64,000 nt of DNA from OLB9 sp041392785 (GTDB lineage: Bacteria > Bacteroidota > Bacteroidia > Chitinophagales > Saprospiraceae). The position numbers and the translations under genes were made by a program. Shown here in pieces: positions 28,036-37,158 of this stretch. Location: assembly GCA_041392785.1 (NCBI GenBank), contig JAWKLK010000007.1, positions 1 through 64,000 of the forward strand, read 5' to 3'. Within the stretch, counting starts at the first letter, position 1. Each line of letters opens with the position of its first letter. The notes beneath the pieces were generated by a model. That model did no database searches, had not been told where the DNA came from, and worked only from the letters and a program-made list of their open reading frames with translations.

Positions 28036-29892
28036 ATGACCACTTTTTCTTTTATAGACGAACAAATTTTACAGGCATCGGGTTGGGCTATTTTGCATTC
28101 ATCTTGGCAGTTTACGCTCATAGCTTTAGTTATGACTTTTCTATTAAAGTATCATCAAAAAGAAACATCATCAGTCAGATATTTTATTGCTTTAGGCAGT
28201 ATCATCTTATCACTTTTTGTATTTTGTATCACATTTCTATTGTATTGGTACGAAGGAAATGACAACACGATCTTGTTTCTCAATGGTGTCATAACCGACT
28301 TATCTACTACTGAAAACGTAGCTCCACAGTGGCACAATTTATATTTATTGTTTGCAACTTATCAAAAACCTATTGTGTACACATGGATTTTTGGCGTTAC
28401 ACTTTTTTTGGTTCGTTTATTAGGTTCACTGGGATATGTAGAATACCTCGTCAGGGATAGTTCTTTCATTCACAATGAAAATATCAACTTATCCTTTGCC
28501 AAAATTGCACATAGATATGAAATAGACAAAATAATACAATTGAAAGAAAGTACTCATATCAACACACCTATGATATTGGGAGCTATAAAGCCTGTAATTT
28601 TATTTCCTATTGGAATGATTAATCAATTGGATTTAGAAGAAACTGAAGCAATCCTCGCACATGAAATGGCACATTTTGTTCGTCAGGACATCTGGATAAA
28701 TATTATCCAAACTTTCATTGAAGCATTATTATATTATCATCCTGCTATTTGGTGGATTTCGACAAATATCCGGGTCGAACGCGAAAATTGCTGCGATGAG
28801 ATGGCTGTCAGTTACATGGGAAACAATCTATTATATGCAAAGACACTTGTGAAGATCCAAGAATTTTCACAAAGCAGCCCAAAACTTTCATTAAGCTTCA
28901 GTCAAAAGAACAATTTTTTCTCAAATAGAATCAAAAGAATTTTAAATATGGCACAAACACGTAATTTCCTAAAAGAACGGGTCATCACCTCTCTAGTATT
29001 GATCTTCCTTGTATTGTTATTCACTAAAAACCTAAATGGCTTTCATAAGGACAATGCTTCAAAGAAGGGCGATGTATTATTGAATAAAGAGTTGATTATC
29101 AATATTAAGAGTGATACGTTACCGGAGACTAAAGAGTCCATAAAGATCGAACGCAAAACCATTGACAGAGACATTAATATTTCTATGGAAAATGGTGAAG
29201 TCACCGAACTGAAGGTCGACGGAAAGATAATTGACAGATCAGATTATAACAAATATCAGGATATCATCGATGAAACTAAGCCTACGAGTTTATCCGATAT
29301 TGATTCAAAAATGTTCTTTTTTGACCATGACGGTAATTGGTCGATAGAACTTAATGATGCCTTAATGAATAAAGATTCCATCCTTAAAAATTTCAATTTT
29401 AATTTTGAAACCAAAGTTGATAAATTTAATTTTGATCAAGAAAAGTTGCATGAACAATTGGCTAAATTGAATGAAGATTTAAGCAATATGAAATTTGACT
29501 TCAAGGAGTTGGATAGCTTGGATTTTAATTTTTCAATGCCTGATTTTGCTGATGTAAAGTTATATCGTTTTGATGACGAAGAATTTCAAAGATTCCCTTT
29601 TAATTGGGAGTTCCCTGATAAATTTGATTTTCCGGAAATAGACAATAATAATGTGGCTGATGTACTTGGCAATGGGCTCAGCCGCGATGGTTTTTTAAGA
29701 CCAAATGAAAAAAATAATGTTGAGCTTACCGGTAAATATCTCAAAATCAATGGTGAAAAGCAACCTGAAAACATTTTCAGAAAATATAAAAGAATTTTTG
29801 AAGAAGAATCGGGAACAACTTTGGAGAAAAATTCAAAAATACACTTTAACTTTGAAGGTAAAGCATCAAAGAAAAAGTACAGAGTGTACTAA
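28036..29892 (+). CDS. M56 (BlaR1-like) membrane metallopeptidase/sensor
   Basis: 618 residues from ATG 28036, one base after the blaI stop. Four membrane segments are visible: ~10-35, ~45-70, ~115-135 and, after the catalytic domain, ~315-335 (ITSLVLIFLVLLF). The zinc motif HEMAH is near residue 210 (ILAHEMAHFVRQD), with the third-ligand region RVERENCCDEMAVSYMG near 250. BlaR1/MecR1 relatives cleave BlaI-type repressors after sensing an extracytoplasmic signal. There is no penicillin-binding sensor domain. The C-terminal ~280 residues are instead a very acidic, phenylalanine- and aspartate-rich region of unknown structure (FNFNFETKVDKFNF, DSLDFNFSMPDF) that must face the periplasm. Frames upstream to 27958 are in the blaI coding region and were not used. 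Confidence 0.9.
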   Translation: MTTFSFIDEQILQASGWAILHSSWQFTLIALVMTFLLKYHQKETSSVRYFIALGSIILSLFVFCITFLLYWYEGNDNTILFLNGVITDLSTTENVAPQWHNLYLLFATYQKPIVYTWIFGVTLFLVRLLGSLGYVEYLVRDSSFIHNENINLSFAKIAHRYEIDKIIQLKESTHINTPMILGAIKPVILFPIGMINQLDLEETEAILAHEMAHFVRQDIWINIIQTFIEALLYYHPAIWWISTNIRVERENCCDEMAVSYMGNNLLYAKTLVKIQEFSQSSPKLSLSFSQKNNFFSNRIKRILNMAQTRNFLKERVITSLVLIFLVLLFTKNLNGFHKDNASKKGDVLLNKELIINIKSDTLPETKESIKIERKTIDRDINISMENGEVTELKVDGKIIDRSDYNKYQDIIDETKPTSLSDIDSKMFFFDHDGNWSIELNDALMNKDSILKNFNFNFETKVDKFNFDQEKLHEQLAKLNEDLSNMKFDFKELDSLDFNFSMPDFADVKLYRFDDEEFQRFPFNWEFPDKFDFPEIDNNNVADVLGNGLSRDGFLRPNEKNNVELTGKYLKINGEKQPENIFRKYKRIFEEESGTTLEKNSKIHFNFEGKASKKKYRVY

Positions 29893-29950
29893 TTAGACAA
29901 ATTAAATAATAGTAAACCATATTACATTACAAATATAATAAAATATTAAT

Positions 29951-30784
29951 ATGTTTCAAAGAATTTTAATCCTTTTAATAGTTTTGATTGGGCTGCAAAG
30001 TGTGTCAGCTCAAGAACAGAAGCCACTAAAGAAAGTCGTCATCGTGGAGAAAAAGGATGTCAATGGTATAGTCACCGAGACCATAAAAGAAGCTGAAGGT
30101 GACAAAGCCGAAGCCTTGATCAAGTCACTGGACGTTGATGGTATGGATAAGATAACTAATGAGTCGGAAGATCAAAAACAAAAAACCATTTCTATAACAA
30201 AAAAAATCTCCAAGGGAATCAGCGATGATAAAATGGTGGGAAACGATGGGCCTAGTAAGATAAAAATTGTCACTATAAAGGATGGTGAAGAAAAAGTGTT
30301 GGAATGGGATGGTAGTGGTGAGATACCAACTGAGATGTCGAAAGAAATAGAAAATATTGACATCTTACAGGAACAAGATGGCGAAAAAATGATGATCACC
30401 ATTGATGCAGATGAGCTCGGCACGAAAGATGGACAAGTCATCCTATTAAAAGATAGAGACGAGAATCCTGGGCGGAAACACATGCTGTGGAAAGGTAAGG
30501 ACAAAGACAAACCGAGTAGACCCACCAATAAAGCCGTATTAGGTGTGGAGATAGACAATACAGATAATGGTGTAGTGATTACTGAAGTGGTAGAGGGCTC
30601 CGCCGCGGATAAAGCGGGACTGCGCAGAGGAGACACCATTCTTAAGATTAATAAAACTTATATTTTCACACTTAATGGATTGCTAGATGCATTGAATCCA
30701 TTTAATCCAAATGATAAAATCAAGGTGTCCTATCTTCGTGATGGAAAGGAGAAAAGAGTCAATGCGACCTTAGGAAGTAGATAA
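29951..30784 (+). CDS. Secreted PDZ-domain protein of the BlaI-M56 operon
   Basis: 277 residues with a signal peptide (FQRILILLIVLIGLQSVSAQ). The middle is charged and repetitive in Asp, Lys and Glu (residues ~25-180). Residues ~195-277 are a PDZ domain: KAVLGVEIDNTDNGVVITEV, EGSAADKAGLRRGDTILKIN. It has no protease domain. It lies 58 nt after the M56 gene in the same direction and probably shares its promoter. PDZ domains bind exposed C-termini of envelope proteins, so this could be the ligand-sensing or substrate-presenting partner of the M56 peptidase; that role is inference. Confidence 0.85.
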   Translation: MFQRILILLIVLIGLQSVSAQEQKPLKKVVIVEKKDVNGIVTETIKEAEGDKAEALIKSLDVDGMDKITNESEDQKQKTISITKKISKGISDDKMVGNDGPSKIKIVTIKDGEEKVLEWDGSGEIPTEMSKEIENIDILQEQDGEKMMITIDADELGTKDGQVILLKDRDENPGRKHMLWKGKDKDKPSRPTNKAVLGVEIDNTDNGVVITEVVEGSAADKAGLRRGDTILKINKTYIFTLNGLLDALNPFNPNDKIKVSYLRDGKEKRVNATLGSR

Positions 30785-30987
30785 GCGAATTTCGGATAAT
30801 AGAAAAGTTTAAAGTAGGCACATTTTTGATGGGTCTTCCAGATTGTTTGTCGCTTTTCCTTAAAGCCGTAAATGTGCTTTCTATCGATCCTTTCCAAGTT
30901 TGTGTCGATATTTTTGAATTGCTTAATATGATCCTGAACAAATTGGATGATTTTTGCATTTAATTTTTAATAATTGCAATAGTTCAT
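30785..30987. other. Intergenic region, possibly a decayed coding remnant
   Basis: About 200 nt between the PDZ gene and the coiled-coil gene. Both strands carry frames open over much of the stretch (minus strand about 60 codons, with KHIYGFKEKRQTIWKTHQK in one frame). None resembles a known family. I see no terminator or promoter. Confidence 0.3.
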
Positions 30988-31539
30988 ATGAATTCAGATT
31001 TGAAATCGTTATTTAGTTTAAGTGATGAATTAGATGAGAAAATAGTAAGTAAACTTATGACAGCCATAAAACATGGGGCGTCAAAAGATTTTGACTATTT
31101 GAAGTTTAAACACTCTTATCTTTCACTTATTCAAATGGGTATGGAAGATAATTTGGCTCCAAAAAGTGCTTTTGTAACTGCAAAAACAATGGGCGTAACC
31201 AAAGAATCCATTCTGACTTCCATAGATCATTATGTCCGAATATTGTCCAAAGAGAAGGAATTATTTATTGCCGCTCTGAGAAATCAAGTTTCTAATCATC
31301 TTGACGGCCCTGGAAGTAAAATGGAGGAGCTAAAGCAGAGGATGGAGTCAAATAAATCCAAAATTGAACAATTAGTAAAGGAAAACAACATCATTGCAGT
31401 GGAAATAGAGAAATTATTACAGACGCAACAAGAAAATAGAGAAAAAATCCAAGCAACCAAAGACAAGTTTGACCAGACATATGATGCTATTTTGCAAGAA
31501 ATGCATTCAGACCATAAATTATATGAAACAATATTATAA
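30988..31539 (+). CDS. Coiled-coil protein of unknown function
   Basis: 183 residues, no signal peptide or membrane segment, so cytoplasmic. Residues ~1-105 are helical with a conserved-looking HSYLSLIQMGMEDNLAPKSAFVTAKTMG segment. Residues ~108-165 form a coiled coil with regular heptads (MEELKQRMESNKSKIEQLV, IEKLLQTQQENREKIQ). I do not recognise a named family. It is followed 114 nt later, in the same direction, by a membrane-anchored coiled-coil protein, and the two may act together at the inner membrane. Confidence 0.78.
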   Translation: MNSDLKSLFSLSDELDEKIVSKLMTAIKHGASKDFDYLKFKHSYLSLIQMGMEDNLAPKSAFVTAKTMGVTKESILTSIDHYVRILSKEKELFIAALRNQVSNHLDGPGSKMEELKQRMESNKSKIEQLVKENNIIAVEIEKLLQTQQENREKIQATKDKFDQTYDAILQEMHSDHKLYETIL

Positions 31540-31653
31540 TCTATAATCAATAGGTATACAATAAGATATATTAATGCAATATTTTTTTTGGGATAAAAAT
31601 ATAAAACTTCTCAAATTTCAATAACTTTACCCATTAAACACACAATTTTATTT

Positions 31654-32667
31654 ATGGCAAATTTTCCAAGTACAGATATGAAACCTAAAACTTTTTGGCA
31701 AAAACCAGAAGGTAAAACAGGTTCGATCTTTTTATTAGGTATCATAGGTGCGATTGCATTTTTTCTTTTTAAATATAGCGCAGCGATTTTGGCTATGTTG
31801 AGCAACACGCTAGGTATAGTGGCGCTCCTAGCCGTTTTGGGTGTGATTATTTATATGGTATTAGATCCGAAGTGGCGCACTCTGGTATCGTATTTTTATA
31901 AAAGTGTAATGCGTTGGATCACTGGATTATTTGTCACTATTGACCCTATAGGAATATTGAAAAATTATATTTCTGATCTTCAAGATAATCTCGAAAAAAT
32001 GGGTAAGCAAATCGGCAATCTAAAGGGACAAATGCGTAAACTCATCACGATCGTGGATGAAAACAATAAGGAGATTAATCAAAATATGCTCATTGCCAGA
32101 AAGGCAAAAGAGCAAGGTAATGAGAGTGCAATGTTGCTTGCTTCTAGAAAGGCAGCTCGCCTTCAAGAAAGCAATGAAAAGTATACAGCCCTTCATAACA
32201 AAATGTCCATTTTATATAGAGTTTTGACCAAGATGTATTCCAACTCAGAAATCTTATTAGAAGATACGAATGATCAGGTTAAAGTCAAAGAACAAGAAAG
32301 GAAGGCTATTAGAGCTAGTCACGGTGCTATGAGATCAGCGATGAGTATCATAAAAGGAGACGCCGACAAACGTGCTATGTTTGATCAAGCTATGGAGGCT
32401 ATTGCTGATGATGTGGCCAATAAGGTAGGAGAAATGGAAAGATTTATGGAAATTTCTTCTGATTTCATGAACTCAATAGATTTACAAAATGGTGTTTTCG
32501 AGGAGCAAGGTATGAAGATGTTGGAAGAATACGAAAAGAAATCCACATTGTTGCTTTTAGGTGGTCAACCTAAGGTTGAAGATACTTTGGAATTGAAGCA
32601 AGCAGAACCTCAATTAAGAGTAAATAATGATGCTTCAGATGCTGACTACGACAATCTCTTTAAATAA
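31654..32667 (+). CDS. Membrane-anchored coiled-coil protein, PspA-like in layout
   Basis: 337 residues. Two close hydrophobic segments lie at ~25-45 (GSIFLLGIIGAIAFFLF) and ~48-70 (TLGIVALLAVLGVIIYMVL). Residues ~100-290 are a long, charged alpha-helical coiled coil (ILKNYISDLQDNLEKMGKQIG, ASRKAARLQESNEKYTALHNKM) whose pattern recalls PspA/IM30 proteins. The acidic tail DADYDNLFK ends the protein. I do not see the PspA N-terminal amphipathic helix, so this is at most a distant or analogous relative. Its location between a cytoplasmic coiled-coil gene and the gld operon suggests an envelope-maintenance or membrane-remodelling role; this is inference. Confidence 0.72.
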   Translation: MANFPSTDMKPKTFWQKPEGKTGSIFLLGIIGAIAFFLFKYSAAILAMLSNTLGIVALLAVLGVIIYMVLDPKWRTLVSYFYKSVMRWITGLFVTIDPIGILKNYISDLQDNLEKMGKQIGNLKGQMRKLITIVDENNKEINQNMLIARKAKEQGNESAMLLASRKAARLQESNEKYTALHNKMSILYRVLTKMYSNSEILLEDTNDQVKVKEQERKAIRASHGAMRSAMSIIKGDADKRAMFDQAMEAIADDVANKVGEMERFMEISSDFMNSIDLQNGVFEEQGMKMLEEYEKKSTLLLLGGQPKVEDTLELKQAEPQLRVNNDASDADYDNLFK

Positions 32668-32669
32668 TA

Positions 32670-32730
32670 AGAGATAAGAAATAGTAATAGCGACATTTAG
32701 TCATTTTCACTTGTTGCTATTAGTTCTCTC
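32670..32730. repeat. Long imperfect hairpin between the coiled-coil gene and gldA
   Basis: The arms TAATAGCGAC (32685-32694) and GTTGCTATTA (32713-32722) pair over 10 bp with one G-U. An outer AGAGA/TCTCT match extends the stem. There is no T tract, so it is either a weak terminator for the upstream gene or a structured spacer just before the gldA promoter. Confidence 0.45.
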
Positions 32731-32743
32731 AAAGTAAATTTTT

Positions 32744-32751
32744 TACCTTTG
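32744..32751 (+). promoter_or_regulatory. -7 element of the gld operon
   Basis: TACCTTTG matches TAnnTTTG, 38 nt upstream of the gldA ATG at 32790. The nearest TTG, at 32714, is 27 nt away, longer than usual, so the -33 element is uncertain. Confidence 0.4.
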
Positions 32752-32789
32752 CAGTGTTTTGATTTAATCCTTATTTGACCAATAAAGTT

Positions 32790-33713
32790 ATGTCAGTAAT
32801 TGTATCCGGATTGACAAAAATATTTAATCAGCAGCGTGCAGTGAACAATCTGTCGTTTGAAGCGCGAACAGGTGAAATATTAGGATTTTTGGGTCCAAAT
32901 GGTGCTGGTAAAACTACCACTATGAAGCTGATTTGCTGTTATTACAGCCAAAATGAAGGCCAAATTCTTGTGGATGGAATGAATACACTAGAAAACCCAA
33001 TGGATGTAAAGCGTAATATTGGCTATTTAGCTGAGCATAATCCAGTGTACAATGACATGTATGTCAAGGAGTTCCTATTATTTGTGGCAGGTATTCATCA
33101 AATCCCTAACTCAAAAAAGCGTATTGATGAAGTCATAGAAATAACAGGATTGGGTAAAGAGCAGCATAAAATCATCGGCACGCTATCTAAAGGATATCGC
33201 CAACGAGTTGGTTTAGCCCAAGCTATAATTCATGATCCCAAAGTATTGATTTTGGACGAACCAACATCAGGCTTGGACATGAATCAAATATTGGAAATTC
33301 GAAATTTAATTTTGGAATTGGGAAAAGAGAAAACTGTTATTTTTTCTTCTCACATTATGCAGGAAATAGAAGCTTTATGCCACCGTGTCGTCATCATAAA
33401 TAATGGTAAAAAAGTTGCTGATGACACTTTGACTACCCTACAAAATAAGGTGGCCGGAAATGTTTCGACCCATGTAGTTTTTCAAACTGAAAATTCGGAT
33501 CAAAAAAATTGGCTTCAGGCATTACCTGGCGTAGTGACGGTGGAAAATAATGATATTGGATGGGTAATTGTATCTTCATCTGCGCATGATATAAGACCCA
33601 TTATTTTTAAAGAAGCGACCCAAAGAAATACTACTATTCTTGAGATGTATATCGATAAGGCGAATGTAGTAGATGTATTCAGGCACCTCACAAAATTGAA
33701 TGCTGATGTATAG
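32790..33713 (+). CDS. gldA: Gliding-motility/ABC transporter ATP-binding protein GldA
   Basis: 307 residues from ATG 32790; the TTG at 32775 adds five residues and is not needed. Walker A GPNGAGKTTTMKL near residue 40, ABC signature LSKGYRQRVGLAQAII near 132, Walker B VLILDEPTSGLD near 155, and switch His in SSHIMQEIEAL near 190. The C-terminal ~90 residues are the regulatory extension typical of GldA. GldA energises the GldF/GldG membrane components. In gliding Flavobacteria all three are needed for motility; in non-gliders their role is unclear. Its last 8 nt overlap the start of gldF. Confidence 0.93.
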   Translation: MSVIVSGLTKIFNQQRAVNNLSFEARTGEILGFLGPNGAGKTTTMKLICCYYSQNEGQILVDGMNTLENPMDVKRNIGYLAEHNPVYNDMYVKEFLLFVAGIHQIPNSKKRIDEVIEITGLGKEQHKIIGTLSKGYRQRVGLAQAIIHDPKVLILDEPTSGLDMNQILEIRNLILELGKEKTVIFSSHIMQEIEALCHRVVIINNGKKVADDTLTTLQNKVAGNVSTHVVFQTENSDQKNWLQALPGVVTVENNDIGWVIVSSSAHDIRPIIFKEATQRNTTILEMYIDKANVVDVFRHLTKLNADV

Positions 33714-34434
33714 TATTTTTAAAAAAGAATTGCATTCGTTTTTTTCTTCACCTATTGGATACCTAGTGATGGCGGTGTTTATCACATCTATTGGTCTCTT
33801 TATGTGGGTTTTTTCTAGTACAAGTGTTTTGGAATACAATTTTGCTACTATGGATCAGTTATTTTCCATAGCGCCCTTGGTATTCCTTTTTCTCATCCCT
33901 GCCGTGACTATGAGCAGTTTTGCTGAAGAAAATTCTCGTGGTACCATAGAGCTACTTTACACGAAACCTTTGTCGACATTTGAAATTATTTTAGGTAAGT
34001 ATTTTGCAGCAGTGGTATTAGTTATTTTTTCATTATTGCCTACCGTAATATATTTTTTTTCGATTTATGAATTGGGATTACCCAAAGGAAATATTGACTT
34101 TGGAGCAGTGATAGGGTCATACATTGGATTATTTTTCCTGGCATCTGCGTTCGTTTCGATTGGCTTGTTTTCGAGCGCATTGTCTGGTAATCAAATCATT
34201 GCATTCATCTTGGCTGCTTTTATGTGCTTCATGGTTCATTGGTCATTTTTTTACATTTCTGCTATGCCTGTTTTTAGAGGTAAATTAGATTTATTTATTC
34301 AAAAACTGGGTATAAATTACCACTATACCAATATCAGTCAAGGATTAATAGAGACCAAAGACATAGTATACTTCTTATCTGTGATTGGATTATTTTTATT
34401 TGCTACCACACTTAAATTAGATAGAAGATCATGA
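33706..34434 (+). CDS. gldF: GldF-type ABC transporter permease
   Basis: 242 residues from ATG 33706 (MYSIFKKELHSFFSSPIGYLV), which matches the usual GldF N-terminus; an ATG two codons earlier is also in frame. Six membrane segments are visible: FSSPIGYLVMAVFITSIGLF, IAPLVFLFLIPAVT, YFAAVVLVIFSLLPTVIYFF, GLFFLASAFVSIGLF, IAFILAAFMCFM and VIGLFLFATTL. The motif SSFAEENSRGTIELLYTKPLS between helices 2 and 3 is the coupling-helix region of ABC-2 permeases. It overlaps gldA by 8 nt and gldG by 4 nt (ATGA), so the three are tightly co-translated. Confidence 0.93.
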   Translation: MYSIFKKELHSFFSSPIGYLVMAVFITSIGLFMWVFSSTSVLEYNFATMDQLFSIAPLVFLFLIPAVTMSSFAEENSRGTIELLYTKPLSTFEIILGKYFAAVVLVIFSLLPTVIYFFSIYELGLPKGNIDFGAVIGSYIGLFFLASAFVSIGLFSSALSGNQIIAFILAAFMCFMVHWSFFYISAMPVFRGKLDLFIQKLGINYHYTNISQGLIETKDIVYFLSVIGLFLFATTLKLDRRS

Positions 34435-36128
34435 TGGGAGCTTTTAAGAAAAACCTTCAATTTTTATTAGTCCTTGGTATCATTATCGCAATAAATATCA
34501 TCGCTTCCTATGTAAATTTTCAAATAGATTTGACGCAAGAGAAACGCTTTACTTTAAGTAGGAATACTGTGGATGTCGTAAAGTCAACATCTGATGATAA
34601 CGTATTCGTTCATGTGCTATTTGAAGGTGATTTTCCAGCAGGAATGAAGCGATTGCAGGGATCAGTGAAGGATATGTTGAGAAAATTGAGAGATATCAAT
34701 CCTGGTATCATCATTAAGTATGAGGATCCAACTTCAGGCACCCAACAAGAGATTGAAGCTAGAGCAGATTCCTATGCAAAAGATAACATTGCTCCGATTT
34801 CCTTAAATTATACAGATGGAAAACAAGTAGTAAGGAAGGCAGTATTTCCTTTTGTGATTTTACAATACAAAAATAAGAAAGAAATTATCAATTTATTAGA
34901 AGAACAAAAAGCGGGTGATGATGATGAAGAAGTATTGAATGCTTCCATAGGTCGGTTAGAGTATAAATTTGCATATGCTTTTCAGAGATTAGCGGCCCCA
35001 AAAGGTCTGAATATCATTATGACCACTGGTAATGGAGAGTTAGAAGGTGGTCAAATCACACGGCTGGAGAATGAATTAAGAAAATTTCACAAGGTAGGGA
35101 GATTCAGTTTGGATAGTTTGTCTCATCTTGATTCTACTATCCAATTGTTGATGGTTGTGGGACCAAAGAAAACTATGTCAATTGTGAATCAATTCAAAAT
35201 TGACCAATACATTATGGGTGGAGGAAAGGTAATTTGGTTGATTGATAAGTTTGACATTTCATTAGATAGTATCAATTTTTATAAGGTTTACGTTCCTACC
35301 GATATCGATCAGGGCCTTGATGAATTATGGTTCAAATATGGGATAAGGATTTTACCAGATTTAGTCTTGGATTTAGAATGCAGCAAAATACCTCAAGTGG
35401 TAGGAATGACGGGTGGAAAGCCGCAAACCGAACTTTTTCCTTGGTATTATCATCTTGCAGTACTGTCGGATAGTGATCACCCAATAGTCAAAAATATTGA
35501 TCGGGTTAATATGTTTTTCCCTTCATCAATTGATACAGTAAAAGTAGAAGGTAATGTAAAAAGAACAGTCTTGCTACATAGTTCGCCATATAGTAGAACC
35601 CAGTTGTCACCTGTACGCCTTTCTTTTGAAATATTACGATATCCTCCGGAGCCCGCAAAGTTTAATGATGGCAAAAAACCTTTAGCTATACTGGAAGAAG
35701 GTCAATTTGTATCAGCTTTCAAGAATAGGATTACACCAGAATTTGAGTCAATGATGGCACAACTAGGATTGCAATTTAGAGATAAAAGCAAAGGCGAGCC
35801 AAAACAGATTTTTGTTTCCAATTCGGAATTCGTAAAGAATTTACTTGCGCCAAATAATATCACAGAAGATATTGGATATAATAAGTGGGAAAGACGATAC
35901 TATAAAGGCAACAAAGATTTTATCCTCAATATGGTTGAATTTATGTTGGATAGAAATAACTTATTGGCTCTACGTTCTAAAGAACTTACCTTGCGCAAGC
36001 TGGATTCAGTTAGGACGTCATCACACCGCACTTTTTGGCAAATTTTGAATATTGGTTTACCCTTGTTATTGATTGGGATTTTCGGATCAATGTATTATTA
36101 CATTAGGAAAAAGAAATATTCTGTTTAA
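34431..36128 (+). CDS. gldG: GldG-type ABC transporter component
   Basis: 565 residues. A single N-terminal helix (FLLVLGIIIAINIIASYVNF), a large periplasmic domain, and a C-terminal helix (LPLLLIGIFGSMYYYIRKK). The early motif FQIDLTQEKRFTLSRNT is diagnostic of GldG. The periplasmic part contains LNIIMTTGNGELEGG and VIWLIDKFDISLDSI, typical of the ABC-type uncharacterised transport-system domain. It starts within the gldF stop codon and is followed 12 nt later by the DUF4340 gene. Confidence 0.93.
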   Translation: MMGAFKKNLQFLLVLGIIIAINIIASYVNFQIDLTQEKRFTLSRNTVDVVKSTSDDNVFVHVLFEGDFPAGMKRLQGSVKDMLRKLRDINPGIIIKYEDPTSGTQQEIEARADSYAKDNIAPISLNYTDGKQVVRKAVFPFVILQYKNKKEIINLLEEQKAGDDDEEVLNASIGRLEYKFAYAFQRLAAPKGLNIIMTTGNGELEGGQITRLENELRKFHKVGRFSLDSLSHLDSTIQLLMVVGPKKTMSIVNQFKIDQYIMGGGKVIWLIDKFDISLDSINFYKVYVPTDIDQGLDELWFKYGIRILPDLVLDLECSKIPQVVGMTGGKPQTELFPWYYHLAVLSDSDHPIVKNIDRVNMFFPSSIDTVKVEGNVKRTVLLHSSPYSRTQLSPVRLSFEILRYPPEPAKFNDGKKPLAILEEGQFVSAFKNRITPEFESMMAQLGLQFRDKSKGEPKQIFVSNSEFVKNLLAPNNITEDIGYNKWERRYYKGNKDFILNMVEFMLDRNNLLALRSKELTLRKLDSVRTSSHRTFWQILNIGLPLLLIGIFGSMYYYIRKKKYSV

Positions 36129-36140
36129 AATTTTATTTAT

Positions 36141-37148
36141 ATGCGTAAATCGTTGATATTATTAGTTATACTTGCTTTATTGGGAGGGATCGCATACTAT
36201 TTATTTACAAAAAATAAGCAGGAAGAAGCTGTTTTAGTTGCTGTCGACCGAGGTTTTACAATTTCCTCCATGGATGATGTTCGACGAATAGTGATTAAGC
36301 ATGCCAAAATGCCACCATCTGTGTTTGATAAAGCAAATGGGGAATGGACATTGGATTACAAGTACAAAGTAGATCCCTATATTATGGCTTATATTGGACA
36401 GGTATTGACAGGAATGGAGTTGCGGAATGTTCCTAGAAAAGTTGCCACTAGTCCAATCATAGGTAGCATGAAGTCTAATGGTATTAGAGTAGATGTTTTT
36501 ACCAATACTCTTGAGCAGACTGAGAGAACTTTTTTTATTGGTTCTGATACACAAGATGGTGTAGGTACTTACATGCTACTCGATGGCGATCCGCAACCAT
36601 ATGTCATGTATTTACCAGGTCACAATGGTGGTCTGAGATCTAGATTTGAACATAGGAGTGAAGAATATAGAGATAAGTATATTTATAATATTAAGCCTGA
36701 AAATATAAAATCCATTAAGATACAATACCCTAAGAATGAAATATCATCATTTTTACTTAAGAATGATAATGGGATAAGTATAGAACCATTAGATGTCAAT
36801 CAGCCACCTTTGGAAAAACCTTTTAATGAAAGATTTGCAAAATCATATTTGAAATATTTTGAAAGTATTGGTTCTGAAGGATTTGCAAATAGGCTCGAGA
36901 CGAAGGATTCAATCATGTCGAAAGTACCTTATGCAATAGTCACAATTACAACCAATGAAAATAATGAAATTCAGCATTCGTATTATAGCTACGATGATTT
37001 TCAATTCAGAACAAACAAAGCCAGAAGGCCAGAAGACGTTCACACCATTGAACGATTTTTTGTAAAGGGTAAGGATGACTTGTATTTTACACAAACCAGT
37101 GTGATTGGCAAGATTTTTATCGGTTACAGACAATTTTTTAGTTCATAA
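36141..37148 (+). CDS. DUF4340 domain protein of the gld operon
   Basis: 335 residues with one N-terminal membrane helix (KSLILLVILALLGGIAYYLF) and a periplasmic remainder. The DUF4340 pattern is visible in DDVRRIVIKH, NGEWTLDYKYKVDPYIM, ERTFFIGSD and PEDVHTIERFFVKG. DUF4340 proteins often sit beside GldG-like ABC components and are thought to be part of the same complex. The 12-nt gap to gldG supports a shared operon. Function is otherwise unknown. Confidence 0.82.
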   Translation: MRKSLILLVILALLGGIAYYLFTKNKQEEAVLVAVDRGFTISSMDDVRRIVIKHAKMPPSVFDKANGEWTLDYKYKVDPYIMAYIGQVLTGMELRNVPRKVATSPIIGSMKSNGIRVDVFTNTLEQTERTFFIGSDTQDGVGTYMLLDGDPQPYVMYLPGHNGGLRSRFEHRSEEYRDKYIYNIKPENIKSIKIQYPKNEISSFLLKNDNGISIEPLDVNQPPLEKPFNERFAKSYLKYFESIGSEGFANRLETKDSIMSKVPYAIVTITTNENNEIQHSYYSYDDFQFRTNKARRPEDVHTIERFFVKGKDDLYFTQTSVIGKIFIGYRQFFSS

Positions 37149-37158
37149 AAATACTTAT

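Noticed and set aside
30172..30639. 155-codon antisense frame opposite the PDZ gene
   Set aside because: It mirrors the Asp/Lys-rich coding strand and gives a Ser/Leu/Phe-rich product without domain.
30759..30959. 66-codon minus-strand frame after the PDZ gene
   Set aside because: No signal, no family and weak composition; kept only as a remark on the intergenic region.
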